Assembly: GCA_050084515.1 (NCBI GenBank)
Contig: CM114271.1
Coordinates: 37,324,001-37,388,000, forward strand
Length of the DNA: 64,000 bases
Reading direction: 5' to 3'
Origin: Blasia pusilla
Taxonomy: Eukaryota; Marchantiophyta; Marchantiopsida; Blasiales
The notes below the pieces were generated by a model, which had not been told where the DNA came from, did no database searches, and worked only from the letters and a program-made list of their open reading frames with translations. Shown here one piece after another: positions 51,061-63,172 of this stretch. Each line of letters opens with the position of its first letter. Within the stretch, counting starts at the first letter, position 1. The position numbers and the translations under genes were made by a program.

Positions 51061-51253
51061 ACACTTCCAAGGTAGAGCCAGACAAGGTTGGACAAACATC
51101 ATTCATATATCCAATAAAAGATTAAAAGTATGTTAAGACCTATATCTTTATGATAGAAAAATATGAAATCTTTAAAGAGTTAGTCCCACTATTAATTAGT
51201 GAAGAGATGCACCTAGTTGATAGTAGTAGTGCGCCAAGTATGTAAGAGGGTGT

Positions 51254-51388
51254 TGTCGTGCGCATACACATCGCTACACAACATACATCGCTGTCATCGA
51301 ACACACACACAAACAAACAAACTCCCATGCTAACTCATGGCATCCATACACACAGGCAAGAAGTACCAAAATATGTCCCAAGCTAATC
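51254..51388 (+). repeat. Terminal module of gypsy family 2, direct
   Basis: Starts TGTCGTGCGCATACACATCG. The whole 130 bases match 63806-63935 in inverted orientation at about nine in ten. The first 40 also match 26958 and 27578. Confidence 0.88.
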
Positions 51389-51996
51389 CTCACCACGACC
51401 TCCTGTCGGGTGATATACTGTATGGTACTCGCTCCACCCAAGGATGTCTGTATTCGGAATGGACAACACTCCACATCGGCTCTCGCCAAGCCCAATCCTT
51501 TGAATGACGCTTTTCCCAACATCAAGGGTTGCGCTCCTGAATCCAACAAGACGCGCTGCGGACTAAAAGCTCTACCTCCATGACTCACCAACTAGAAGAC
51601 CTCTCCTCGGTTATCCAGCAACACAACACCAGGAGAAGCCATGGCACGCTCTATCGCGGGTCTAGCGGGCATCTCCGCCATCCTAGCATCCGTAGCTTGC
51701 CATGAATCTGACGTGGTCGGCCTGAGCATCCGCTCCAAGGGAAGGTCCATCACCTCCTTTGCATTCACCTCTGAACGTGATGCAGAAACTCCAACTCCGC
51801 GCTGACATAGTGAAGCGGCCAGCCGAAAAGCCTCCGCGGGCGTACCCCCCAACGTCATAACATCAGAAGCAGAGAATAAAGGAGTGCGGTACACAACGGT
51901 GGCCGCCCCCAACAACGTGCTCGACACATGCCCCTCTTGAGCATCAACAATAGGAGTCATCCTACTCACTTCTCCCATTGCCCTCTGTGCTTGCAC
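51274..51996 (-). pseudogene. Gypsy family 2 retropepsin
   Basis: Frames 51996-51592 and 51591-51274 are separated by one in-frame TAG. The first has RPAIERAMASPGVVLLDNRG, a conserved spacer, and the second has RVLLDSGAQPLMLGKASF with the intact DSG active site. The fold's second half is missing because the element is truncated at 51388, so no working protease is made. This is the best preserved active site of the three gypsy copies here. Confidence 0.8.
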
Positions 51997-52018
51997 ACCA
52001 ACAACATCACCAACTCTT

Positions 52019-53450
52019 CAGGAACTTTGATGAGGACCCATCAATGGGGTCCTCATTGCTTCGGACAACGTGAAAGATTGAGGAAGCCTAGTCTGTTTTG
52101 TGGCTTCCCCTCGTTGTGGATCCAACTCTGCGGCTGCTCCACGCGTCACAACTACGGCGGCCTCCATTTGGGCAACCCCGCACATCCAACGAGGATCCTC
52201 CAGATCTCTGGCTGCTCCATATGATGTCGATGCCACCAATCCGGCATCGAGTAACCTCAATGCCATAGCGGCAATCTGCTCATGTAGCTGCTGTATCTGA
52301 GCAGCCATCCTAACTTCACGTCCGGTGTCTATCTCGGTGCGTCTAGGTGGTGGTACTCTACCTCCTCCACGGGCAGCTCCACCACCCTGTCGGGAAACTC
52401 CAGCTCCTCGTCCCCCAACGGGACCACATGGTGCACGATCTCTAGGCCCACCCGAACCGGCTACTCGCTCTGGTGCCCTCTCTGGCCCTCGGTCCGGACA
52501 TAACTCAGGATGTAAATTAAAACACCTAGTGCGTGTATAACCATACCTCTGACAATAGTCATACTGATAACTTCATGGTGTAGCACCATCTCCTCCTCCA
52601 TGCTAGGGCACACCTCCATGACCCTGATGAGTGCAATCATGCTTATGATGGGCTCCGCCACATGACCAACAAGTAATACTAGGTGGATGCTGCAAAGCCG
52701 TATATGAAGGTGCAGGTCTCTGTGGCACGGCCTCTCAAGATCCTTCATGAGCTTGTGGTGCCATAGTCGACCTATCTTGGAGTCCACGTTGCTGCACAGG
52801 TGGTGCAGACAATCGTGACTGCTCTCGCCTTGAACCCATGATCACTACGCTCTCCTCCGCCATGTTGTGCTCAATGTTCTCGGCGGTCCTAAAAACATCT
52901 CTTAACATAGGGGAGGTGTTCATAAGAAGCACCCCCTCCCGCACCCGTGTCCGTAAGGTCCGGTCCAGCATCGCGTACCATGACTGGATAGCCTCAACCT
53001 CTATCACCCCTTGAGTGACGTTGATCAACAGGCGCAAGCGAGTGTAAGCCTCACGCAAACTCTGACCCAGGCGCCTCTGGAAGTCGTGGATGCTCCGCGA
53101 CTTCTCCATCCTCCTGGTAGCTCACCCTCAACTCAACAAAGAACTCAACCACAATGTTGAACTCCTGGGACGAACCCGACTAGACGGTGCAACTACTCTC
53201 GTGCGAGTGACCCCTCCTAAAAGAACACTACTGGAAGAGGAAGTAGCCTCTCCTGACTCCTCCTCCTCATCTGGGAACGGATCTGTCCATGACACATAAT
53301 GTGGGTCATAGTAGAGCCTCCACACCTCGATCTCACGTGCATATCTATGAGAGAACTCATGGTAATCGTCCATGGGCGCCCCCTCTAAATGCTGGAACAT
53401 ACCGTTCCATGTTGTAAATGGGTTGAACTCTCTAGAGTTCTTGGGCCACT
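52019..53450 (-). pseudogene. Gypsy family 2 Gag
   Basis: In order on the minus strand: FQHLEGAPMDDYHEFSHRY and WRLYYDPHYVSWTDPFPDEE (53400-53270), SIHDFQRRLGQSLREAYTRL (53100-53040), ESVVIMGSRREQSRL (52850), a zinc knuckle with CWSCGGAHHKHDC near 52665, a second with YCQRYGYTRTRC near 52545, then a long linker with AAQIQQLHEQIAAMALRLL (52308-52250). A capsid domain, two knuckles and a linker to protease are the usual Ty3/gypsy Gag layout. Stops and frame changes divide it. Confidence 0.82.
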
Positions 53451-53819
53451 GGGAGTCGCACCAACTCCTAAACTCTACTATGAAATCGTCCTCTCAATCG
53501 TGCCTACTCCACCTAAAAACCTACGCGGTTCTCTACCCCGGTCACCCATCTCGTACACCCAACTGGTAGGACCACTCACAATATGTGGCAATGTGCTCAC
53601 AAACTCCTCTACATCCTCCCCCTTGTCTGACGATGACACAGAAAGAGGTCGAGGTGGTCCCTCACGTGGAGATCCTCAGAACCTCACGCCACTCCACGTA
53701 AAACCTCTAGAGCTACTATCGGGTTCATCACCTCGCCTCTCAAAGTCTCGAAGACTCTCCGTGATGACCCTCGTTCCCCTCTCACCCAATCACTCTCAAC
53801 CTTGTGAGTAATCCCTCAA

Positions 53820-55157
53820 TCACTCATCCCAAACATGCGGCACGCGATCTACACTCTCCCTCCCCAAGACGTGTAACATGCGACAACACGCGGCGTGGTG
53901 CGGCAAATCGACCAGGCTATCATCTCATCGACAACCTACCCTCAACTCCGGACATCCCACAGAGATCTATGTCCCCTAAACCACATACATAAATGATGCT
54001 CTCAGCATCCACACACCCAATATCCCTAAATAAACTACCCAAATCCTATAATCCCTCACACGTGCAGGGTAAACAACCAGAATGGATAACCTGAACACAT
54101 GTCGATGTCGGTCCTCAGCAACTGCAAATCTCAACCCCAACTTGGTCGTGGAGAAAACTCCTTCAATCAGCAAGTCATACTCCTCCCGTTCTGACGCTGC
54201 TCCAAACTCCTCGATCGACACTGCGAATCCAACAGAACGATACGGTGTTGTAGGCGGCACGAAATGACTACGAACGGCACGGCCCTCGATGGTGGGATGC
54301 GGTACTCGACGGCATACCTTCTTCAATCAACAATAAACTCACACTCTACTCCACAATGACGGTGTGGCTCCGCGATCGAGCAACTACCAATCAAAATATA
54401 ACAGCATGAAATCAAAACTCAGACACCATAACCAGAGGTCATCTGCCATTATTGGTTGATGAAAAAAACTACGATAATGGTGGCGGCCAAAACAAAGTAC
54501 GTGGTGGCGAGGGAAGTCAGAGAATCAACGAATGTCTTGGAAGATTCTCCACTTCGTAATGGCGGCAATGGCAACCAAAGGGTGGACAACGGCCGAATGC
54601 GGCTCTTAGCAGCGCTAGGCGACGACAACGGCCGACAGTGGCCGGTGGATGGTTGACCATTGATTGTTGATGGTGACTATGATGGCAACGGCCACGGCCA
54701 CCACCAACATGGCGGCTGGTTTAGGGTTTGAACAATTTAACCCTAGAAATCGCCTAGCAATGGCAATTTTGCAAGATTAACCATGATTTTTTACTCGCAA
54801 CTCTAAATGGAACATTGATTTTTGCACAATGTGTAGAGCTTTAGGATCTATGACCACGTCAACAAATATTTGGATCAGACATTCCATAAAAATTTGACGG
54901 GGACTGTCGTAAAGCCCAATGGCTCTTTCTCCTATACAAAATTCGGCAACGCTTCTACGCTGATTTTTCCCAACGAAAATGTAAAACCTATAAAAATACA
55001 AATCAGTAAGCTATATGGTGCTCGTGAGAGCATCGGTATGGGGAAATCCGCCCCCATAATCAATCCCTATCAGAAATTTTGCAGCGCTTCCGCGCGCCAT
55101 TCTTCCACAAAAAATTGGCAAATGCAACGAACAATTAAAGAAGCCCTTGCTCCGGTG
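53820..55157 (-). other. Gypsy family 2 leader, left copy
   Basis: Closely matches 61730-63172 of the right copy. It includes 'ttagggtttg' and a cluster of 'ggcggc' trinucleotides. It holds no domain. It is cut from its LTR by the insertion starting at 55158. Confidence 0.75.
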
Positions 55158-56432
55158 TCATGTCGAGAGCCTTTCTTCGAGTAAGGGCAAGCCTTCTAGC
55201 TACGACAGACGGGGTCGATGCAAGGTGAACTCTCTAAGAAGTTCTCCTTTTTCAATACAAGATTATTATGTATACTCTCCATTCTCTCACGACATGTATC
55301 ACAAATGGAAGTGCCGAGGCGATCACTTCTTCGTAACATCGGACCCTAAAATTCCTAACTATAATATCCCTATAAACTACTTTACGCTTGTATATGAGGA
55401 AGATTGCACAACTAGTGTTAAATCCTACTTGAGCATGCCTATTGACGTTCATGGATCGCTATATAAGGACATACAAAGTACAATCCCATATCCTTCCATA
55501 TGTGACGATAGGAAAGATCACCAGAGTTGGAGATTGAATGACCTTATTCATAAATATCTCCCCAAAGTGATAAACTAAATAGCGAGTGAACTAGTGCCTA
55601 TCTACAAAGAGTATCTTGACATGGTATGGATTGAGGAAAGGAAAGTCGGGCACAACTCGTGTTCCTCTCCTATCCATGTTTGACAGACATTCTCTACTTT
55701 CTTTAAGAATGGGTTTTGGCGGAGTTATTCTCCGAAGAGGGATAATCCACTCTCATTGGGAAAGTAACAAGCCAAAACATTCATTATTTTAGTATGACTA
55801 AACTCCTCTAAGGTGACAAACCTCTCATCTCCACACACACACCACACTCTAGAAACCTCTCGAAGAATAGACCATGGTCAAGTTACTCTCCTAAGAAGGG
55901 TCATCCACTTTCATTGGAAGAGCAAGAAATCCCAAAGTCATACACTCAAGAGTGACACGAAAGACTCAAGATGTGGAATAAAAGATGATGAACTCTTGAA
56001 GGTCCCTCCTCTTTATATACTCACAAGTGATCCACATGAGTACAAAATAAAACTAATCTTATCTTATGACATGTGGCTTCCTCTCAAGGCTTAGCCAATC
56101 ACATTTTGACATAAGTAGATTTTCTTTTATCTCTTCCAAAAAATCCTCTTTTACCCACTTGATATTTTCCAAATTACCCCAATTAACCTAGCCACCAACC
56201 AAGCCTACTTTTTCTTTTCATTAAACACAAACCTCACTACTTTACTTTTATAAAATCATATTTTATTTATTATCTCTTTTCTAAAGTTGGGCCCGTATAA
56301 AAGAGGCACCATAAAGAGGTTTAAACATGAGAATTTCTTTTTTCTAAGCTAATTTACTTAATACTAATAAAACTCTATCTAACACTTAACGAGGAAGGAG
56401 TTTACACTCTGGCTGATTTTACTATACAACAT
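55158..56432. mobile_element. 1275-bp insertion between LTR and leader
   Basis: In the right copy the leader runs straight into the LTR ('ctccggtgagcactc', 63168). Here the same joint is split by 1275 bp, with CGGTG on both sides (55153-55157 and 56433-56437). The insert has a plus-strand frame (55147-55578, 143 codons, contains HDMYHKWKCRGDHFFVTS) of unknown nature. On the minus strand a TATA-like 'gtatataaagagg' lies near 56015. It could be a solo LTR or a small unclassified transposon. Confidence 0.8.
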
Positions 56433-56435
56433 CGG

Positions 56436-57063
56436 TGAGCACTCTCATGAGCCGCTGAACGGGGAACATGGTCCCAATCTGCAAAAACAACGAGTGACTA
56501 GCGAGCTCCCCCGTGAAGCTCTCTCACTCTCTAATTCTCTCTTTGTAAAGTAAGATCAATCTCTCTCTACACCATCTCACATCATAGCTCTCAAAGGTGT
56601 GGACTCTCTCTCATATCAAACCAAACCCACTCTCCTAATGAGAGGCTTGGGTTACACTCACAAGGCAAGGGACCATAGCTCCGCATCCTCATGCCAAGAG
56701 GTTCAAAAAAGAGAGAATGAGTTTTCAAACTCCCTCTCTTGGAGGTATACCCCCTTCCCTCTCCCAAGGCGTCTAAACGGTAACCTATGCTCGCAGGTCA
56801 CCTCCTTGGCTCTTGACCTACTGTAGCGGGTCAAGGAACACTTCCCAAAGTAGAAAATTAATTGACTATCCCTAATATGGAAACTTACTCGAAATAGTAA
56901 GTTTCTCTATACGGCTCCAAATGAGCCGAAACGAAGGGGAAACCTGCTCTCTCAGATTTCCCGGGGCCTCAACAAGTCATCTTCAACCTCCTGGGCATGT
57001 CCTCCACTACTCGTGAAGATGCTCTACTAGATCCCACCGATCTATCTTAACAATCGTGATAGT
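56436..57063 (-). repeat. Gypsy family 2 LTR, left copy
   Basis: About 628 bp, matching 63173-63805 over its whole length with frequent small changes and the same direction. Contains CTCTCTCACTCTCT tracts and ends GTGATA where the other copy has GTGACA. Confidence 0.9.
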
Positions 57064-58565
57064 GCGCTTTATGTCCGCTATTTGTAGATAATGGATTAAA
57101 CAAAGGCATAAGTCGTGGTAAAAGCTTTCATAATCGTGGTGGATATAAAGTATATGGAGGAAGAGACGCTTAACATAACTTCACTTAGTCAATTATGAAC
57201 GAGTACCAAACACAATCACAAGGTGGTCGGTGATGTTGGAAATCGTTTGGGTTAAGGTGATTTAAAGAGTGTCCTTTGATCTTGCAATTACTATGGGATA
57301 AATGATCCTTATGCAAAATTTTGTTTCAAAAAGAAGGCATATATGAGAACAAGAGTTTTAGAAGAAAGAAACTATGTGGAACAACAACACCAACTATAGT
57401 ATCAAGAACAATAACATTCACAAACTAAGCACCTCTTGACCATGTCTTATTGTATGGGAGTAATGGTCAAGAAAGATTCGATGACATGTTGGTACATCGA
57501 CTTTGGTGAATCAAATCACATGATCTCACAAGCTAAATATTCAAAAGCAAGGATTCTGTGAAAGATCTTGCAATAGTGCTTATGGGAGATGATACATAAT
57601 ATCGTATCGTGTATACCAGTAAAGTTTCAATAGCATCATTTGATCTTTGTGTTGTTGGAAATGTTCTCTAGATTTCTACTATTGCAAGAATTTTGATCTC
57701 CGTAGGATAGATAGTAGAACATGATTATCAAATGACTTTAACATAAATGGTTGTTTCATTGAAATAGTGGATGACCACATTATGATAACCAATGGAACAA
57801 GATCTAGAAGAATGTTTAAATAATATATTTTTATGCTATAGATACAAACAACAATGTATGGTCAAACTGGCCAACAAGTCACAAATCTCAATGTGTAGCA
57901 TAAGAGAACTAGGCATATAAATCTTCAAAGATTACAAAGTCTTTCATAATCTAATCTAGTAATAAGACTTCCTAAATCATCGAGTCCTACTATGTTAGAG
58001 GTACACCATGCTTGCCAATTTTTGGAAAAAAACTAGATTTCCATTTCCAAATCAAGATACAACAACATATTGAGTTGATATTTGAGTTGATTCACAATGA
58101 TCTATGGTTAACGTCAGAACATAGCTTTATTGGTTTACCGTATTTTGTTTCATTTATTATGACTTATCTAGGTATATATGAATATATACTTTTTGAAAGC
58201 CAAGCTAGAAGTATTATTAATATTCCAAATATTTAGAATTCGGGTAGAGAAGTAGACATGACAGCACATTCTCAAATTTTATTGTGATGGAGGAGGAGAG
58301 TACCTTTCAATAGAGTATGATGACTACTTACGTCAAAATCATATCCAAAAAAAAGTCATTTTTTATTACACTATAATCGATATATTGTTGAGGCGGCACA
58401 TGCTATTCTGAATGAGATGAACATGACTAAGATATATTGGATAGAGGATGTAACGTGCATAGTCTTCTTAATCAACCGAACTATAATAGAAGGAGTTCAT
58501 CATATGAATTCATTGAAAGTCTTCACATGAAGTAAATATGATTTTTCATTCCTTTAAGTCTTTGG
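57064..58565 (+). pseudogene. Decayed Ty1/copia gag-pol remnant
   Basis: Plus-strand traces in copia order: RGKSFHNRGGYKVYGG (gag end, 57115), WYIDFGESNHMISQAKYS (protease; DSGAS now DFGES, 57490), IFELIHNDLWLTSEHSF (integrase core start, 58080), CDGGGEYLSIEYDDYL (58275) and ILNEMNMTKIYWIEDVTCIV (58405). It ends with HSFKS at 58560. Many stops separate these. It is older and more decayed than the copia element at 21 kb. Gypsy family 2 copies lie on both sides. Confidence 0.75.
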
Positions 58566-59100
58566 TTATATCCCTCGGTAGGGAACTCTGGTACCCTTGT
58601 AGTGCGGACGCAGACAATAAGTTGGGAAAACATAGCCGTAATTTCGCCACATGTCGTAGTGAGACGCGCCTCGCAACATCATCACTCTCCACATACAGGT
58701 ACTGCTGTACTCGCACTCCTGCCTGCAAAACAACAACTCTCCACATCCCTCCAAAGAGATCTAACACTCGAATACCCTCCTCTGGGATACACCACACAAT
58801 GGGTGTGGTATCCAAGGGTGTCATCGTAGCACTCCTTGCTACCTCGGGTTCCTCAAACCCATCACGCTCCGGTGCAAACGCCTCGCTCCACGCGGTGTGC
58901 ACGTGCTCATCTGCCAATCGTTGAAGCTCCTCAATCGAGCCCCACAGCGGCACCTCTCCTCCACGGAATGATGCAGCTACCATAACACTCCTCTCCATAG
59001 AAATGTCAGGAATGGGAGTATCCTCTCCATGGACATGTCCCTCAATCAAATCACTAGGCCAAGTGATGGCACTGCTAAATGCTGCTAAGGTCGCAATCTC
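58566..59100 (-). pseudogene. N-terminal part of a retroelement DNA methyltransferase
   Basis: Frame 59049-58546 reads LDTTPIVWCIPEEGIRVLDL and FGG (motif I), LQAGVRVQQYLYVESDD (motif II), ARRVSLRHVAKLRL and SALQGYQSSLPRDI (motif III region). It aligns without gaps to 31880-31650 of family 1, but stops before the catalytic PCQ motif, so it is non-functional. In family 1 the phrase before motif I is broken by a frameshift; here it is intact. The two families therefore shared the domain before they split. Confidence 0.85.
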
Positions 59101-60230
59101 TCATGGCCGTTGCTCGATCACTGCACCTGTGAATCGAACGGGTAATGAGCTAAGGCGCCCATCACCTTACTTCCATCCTGGTCTCAGAGGACGACTCCTC
59201 CCAAGTAATCCAGGAAAACCCCATCGGGTATAACACTACTCCACCAACCAAGACGTCGAGGATTCTCGCATCGGTCACTATCGCTTGGCGCGCACACGGA
59301 CTCATCTATAGGATGTCGGCGAATCCTCACCACAACCTCCTGCCGGGTGATATTGTGTGGTACTCGCTCCACCCAAGGATATCAGATCCGGAATGGACAA
59401 CGCTCCACATCGGCTCGTCCAAGCCCAATCCCTCGAATGACGCTTTCCCCAACATCAAGGGTTGCGCTCCGAATCAACAAGATGCGCCTGCGGACTAAAA
59501 GCGCTACCTCCATGACTCACCAATTGGAAGACCTCTCCTCGGTTATCCAAAGCAACACAACACCAGGAGAAGCCATGGCACGCTCTATCGCGGTTCTAGC
59601 GGGCATCTCCTCCATCCTAGCAACCGCAACGTGCCATGAATCTCACGTGGACGGCCCGAGCATCCGCTCCAAGAGCAGGTCCATCACCTCCTCTGCAATC
59701 ACCTCTGAACGTGATGCACGAATGCCAACTCGCTCATATAGTGAAGCGGCCAGCCGAAAAAGCCTCGGGCGTACCCCCAACGTCACAACATCGAAGCAGA
59801 AAATAAAGGAGTGCGGTACACAACGGTGGCCGCCCCAACAACGTGCTCGACACATGCCCCTCTTGAGCATCAAAATAGGAGTCGCCGCACTTTTCGCTTC
59901 TCCCATTCGCCCTCCATGCCGCACACCAACAACATTACCAACTCTCCAGGAACTTTGATGAGGACCCATCGATGGGGTCCTCATCGCTTCGGACAACGTG
60001 AAAGACTGAGGAAGCCTAGTCTGTCTTCTGGCTTCCCCTCGCTGTGGATCCAACTCTGCAGTTGCTCCACGCGTCACAAGCTGGCGGCCTCCATCGGGCA
60101 ACCCCGACATCCATCTAGGATCCTCCGGATCTCTCGCCGCTCCATATGATGTCGATGCCACGGATCCGCATCGGGTTACCTCAATGCCATAGCGGCAATC
60201 GCTCTCAGAGTCGTTGTATCCGGCGACCAT
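59101..60230 (-). pseudogene. Gypsy family 2 retropepsin and linker, right copy
   Basis: The active-site stretch near 59490-59440 is frameshifted at the DSG position, then PLMLGKASFEGLGL is readable. The second half of the fold has ITRQEVVVRIRRHP and DESVCA near 59350-59290. Upstream, 60230-59643 gives the Gag-protease linker with SRSEVIAEEVMDLLLERMLG. Broken by several single-base changes. Confidence 0.75.
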
Positions 60231-60381
60231 CCCGGCCTCACGTCCGGCATCTCCTCGGCGCGTCTAGGTGGTGGTACTCTACCTCCTCCACGGAAGCTCC
60301 ACCAAACCCTGTCGGGCAACTCCAACTCCTCGTCCCCCAATGGGACCACCTGGTGCACGATCTCTAGGCCCACCAAACCGG

Positions 60382-61400
60382 CTACTCGATCTGGTGCCCT
60401 CTCGCCCTCGGTCCGACGTAACTCAGGATGTAAACTGAAATACCTGGCGCATGTATGACCATACCTCTAACAATAGTCACACTGATAACCTCTTGGTGCA
60501 GCACCATCTCCTCCTCCATGATGAGGCACACGTCCATGACCCTGACGAGTGCAATCGCGGTGATGATGGGCTCCACCACATGACCAACAAGTAATAGTAG
60601 GCGGCTGCTGCTGAGCCGCATATGAAGGCGCAGGTCTTTGTGGCACGGCCTCCCGGTATTCTCCCGAGCTCGTGGTGCCCTGATCGACCTATCTCAAGTC
60701 CACGTTCTTTGCATAGGTGGTGCAGACAATCGTGACTGCTCTCGCCCAGAACCCATGGTGGCTACGCTCTCCTCCGCCATGTTGCGCTCAATGTTCTCGG
60801 CGGTCCTAAAAACATCTCTCAACATATGGGAGGTGTTCATAAGAAGCACCCCCTCCCGCACCCGTGTCCGCAGGGTCCGGTCCAGCATCGCCTACCATGA
60901 CTGGATAGCCTGAGCCTCTGTCACCCCCTGAGTGACGTTGATAAACCGGCGCAAGCGAGTGTAAGCCTCACGCAAACTCTCACCTGGGCGCCTGTGGAAG
61001 TCGTGGATGCTCCGCAACTTCTCCGTCCGTACCCCCTGGTAGCTCGCCCTCAACTCAGCAAAGAACTCAACCACAGGGTTGAACCTGGGACGAACCCGAC
61101 TAGACGGTGCAATTGCTCCCGTGCGAGTGACTCCTCCTAAAACGTCACTAGTGGAAGAGGCAGTAGCCTCTCCTGACTCCTCCTCCTCATCTGGGAACGG
61201 CTCCGTCCATGACACATAATGTGGGTCATAGTAGAGCCTCCACGCCTCGATCTCACATGCATATCTCTGAGAGAACTCATGGTAATCGTCCATGGGCGCC
61301 CCCTCTAAATGCCTGGAACATACCGTTCCATGCTGTAAATGGGTTGAACTCTCTAGAGTTCTGGCCCCCGGGAGTCGCACCAACTCCTAAACTCGCTATA
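60382..61400 (-). pseudogene. Gypsy family 2 Gag, right copy
   Basis: Frame 61383-60892 is clean for 163 codons: LEGAPMDDYHEFSQRYACE, WRLYYDPHYVSWTEPFPDEE, FNPVVEFFAELRASYQGVR and HRRPGESLREAYTRLRRFIN. The next frame 60888-60694 has TLRTRVREGVLLMNTSHMLR and ENIERNMAEESVATMGS. Zinc-knuckle residues lie near 60560 and 60465. It is the longest open gag piece in the window and the best source for comparing the family. Confidence 0.85.
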
Positions 61401-61699
61401 AAATCGCAACTCAATCGTGCCCTCGCACTGAAAACCTACGCGGTCCTCTACCCGGTCGCCCATCTCAGACGCCTAATCGGTAGGAGCACTCACAACGTAT
61501 GGCGATGTGCTCACAAAATCCTCTACACCCTCCCCTCGTCTGACAATGACACAAAAGGAGGTCGAGGTGGTCCCTCATGTGGAGACCCTCGGAACCTCGC
61601 GCCACTCCGCGTAAAACCTCTAGAGCTACTCTCGGGTTCACCACCTCGCCTCTCAAAGTCCCGAACGGACTCCTTGATGACCCTCGTGCCCCTCTCACC

Positions 61700-63172
61700 T
61701 GATCACTCTGAACCTCGTGAGGAATCCCTCAATCACTCATCCCAAACATGCGGCACTTTCGATCTACACTCTCTCCCCAAGGCGTGTAACGTGCGACAAC
61801 ACGCGGCGTGGTGCGGCAAATCGACCAGGCTATCATCTCATCGACAACCTACCCTCAACTCCGGACATTCCACACATGTCTATGTCCCCTAAACCACATA
61901 CATAAATGATGCTCTCAGCATCCACACACCCAATATCCCCAAATAAATCCCTGAATCCCTCACATGTGCAGGGTAGAGGACCATAATGGGTAACCTGAAC
62001 ACATGTCGATGTCGCTCCTCAGCAACTGCAAATCTCGATCCCAACTCGATCGTGGAGACAACTCCTCCAATCAGCAAGTCATACTCCTCTCGTACTAAGG
62101 CTGCTCAAAACTCCTCGATAGACAGTGCGGTCCCAGCGGAACAGTGCGGCGTTGCAGGCAGCATGGAACGGCTACGAACGGCACGGCCCTCGATGGTGGG
62201 ATGCGGCACTCGGCGGCATACCCTCCTCAATCAATAATAATCCCACACTCTTCTCCACAATGACGGTGCGGCTCCGCGATCGAGACGGTGCGGTGCGGCC
62301 ACGAGCGGCACAGCACGGCAATCGGCGGCGCGTTGCGGCTACGGGCGTCACGGCACGATACTCGATCGTCGTCGGGGCGGCTACCAATCACAACATAGCA
62401 GCATGAAATCAAAACTCAAACACCATAACCGGAGGTCATCTGCCATCACTTGTTGATGAAGAAATTGCGATGACGGTGGCGGCCGAAACAAAGTACGTGG
62501 TGGCGACGCAAGTCAAGGAATCAACGAACGTCGTGGAAGACCCTCCACTCCGTAATGGCGGCAATGGCACCCAAAGGGTGGACAATGGATGGTGGACCGT
62601 TGACAATGACGGTTGACCGTTGATTGTGATGGTTGACCATCGACGACAAAGGTTGACCGTCGATGGTGATGGTTGACCGTCAACTGTTGAAGGTGACTAT
62701 GATGGCGACGGCCGCCGCCGGTGTGGCGGCTGATTTAGGGTTTGCACAATTTAACCCTAAAAATCGCCTAGCAATGGTAGCTTTACAAGATTGACCATAA
62801 CTTTTTGGTCGCAACTCCAAATTGCGTATTGTTTGTTTTACAGTGTGCACAGCTTCAGGATCTACGCGAGTATCAAAAAATATTTAGAATCGGATATTTC
62901 AGTAAAAACTGACAGGGAATGTCGTAAAGCCCAATGTCTCTTTCTCCTACACAAAATTCGGTAGCGCTCCCGCACTGATTTCTCCCAACGAAAATGTAAC
63001 ATCTGTAAAAATACAAATCAGCAAGCTACATGGTGCTCCCGAGAGCACCAGCATGGGGCAACCTGCCCCCATACTCAATCCCTATCAAAAATTGGGCAAT
63101 GCTTCCGCGCGCCACTCTTCCACACAAAAAATCGGCAAATGCAAAGAATAATGAAAGCAGCCCTTGCTCCGG
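61700..63172 (-). other. Gypsy family 2 leader, right copy
   Basis: Non-coding leader between LTR and gag. Contains a degenerate run of 'ggttgaccgt' motifs at 62585-62690 that is shorter in the left copy. Confidence 0.7.

Larger units (their letters stand above)
45504..51250 (-). mobile_element. Autonomous-type Helitron, decayed
   Basis: Helitron-N, Rep and PIF1-like helicase blocks lie in order on the minus strand. The 3' end on the left is CTAG (45507-45504), preceded by a hairpin at 45534-45514 and followed by T, as in the terminus at 17041. The 5' end was not fixed; it should lie between 51070 and 51253, where the second gypsy family begins. All open frames are interrupted, so this copy is inactive by itself. 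Confidence 0.85.
51254..57063 (-). mobile_element. Gypsy family 2, left copy, lacking pol
   Basis: On the minus strand: LTR (57063-56436), a 1275-bp foreign insertion, leader (55157-53820), gag, retropepsin. After retropepsin the element stops at about 51389 and continues directly into a terminal module (51388-51254). Methyltransferase, RT, RNase H, integrase and 3' LTR core are gone. Gag and protease show about 50-60 percent likeness by eye to family 1 in motifs, and far more to the copy at 59-61 kb. Confidence 0.85.
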
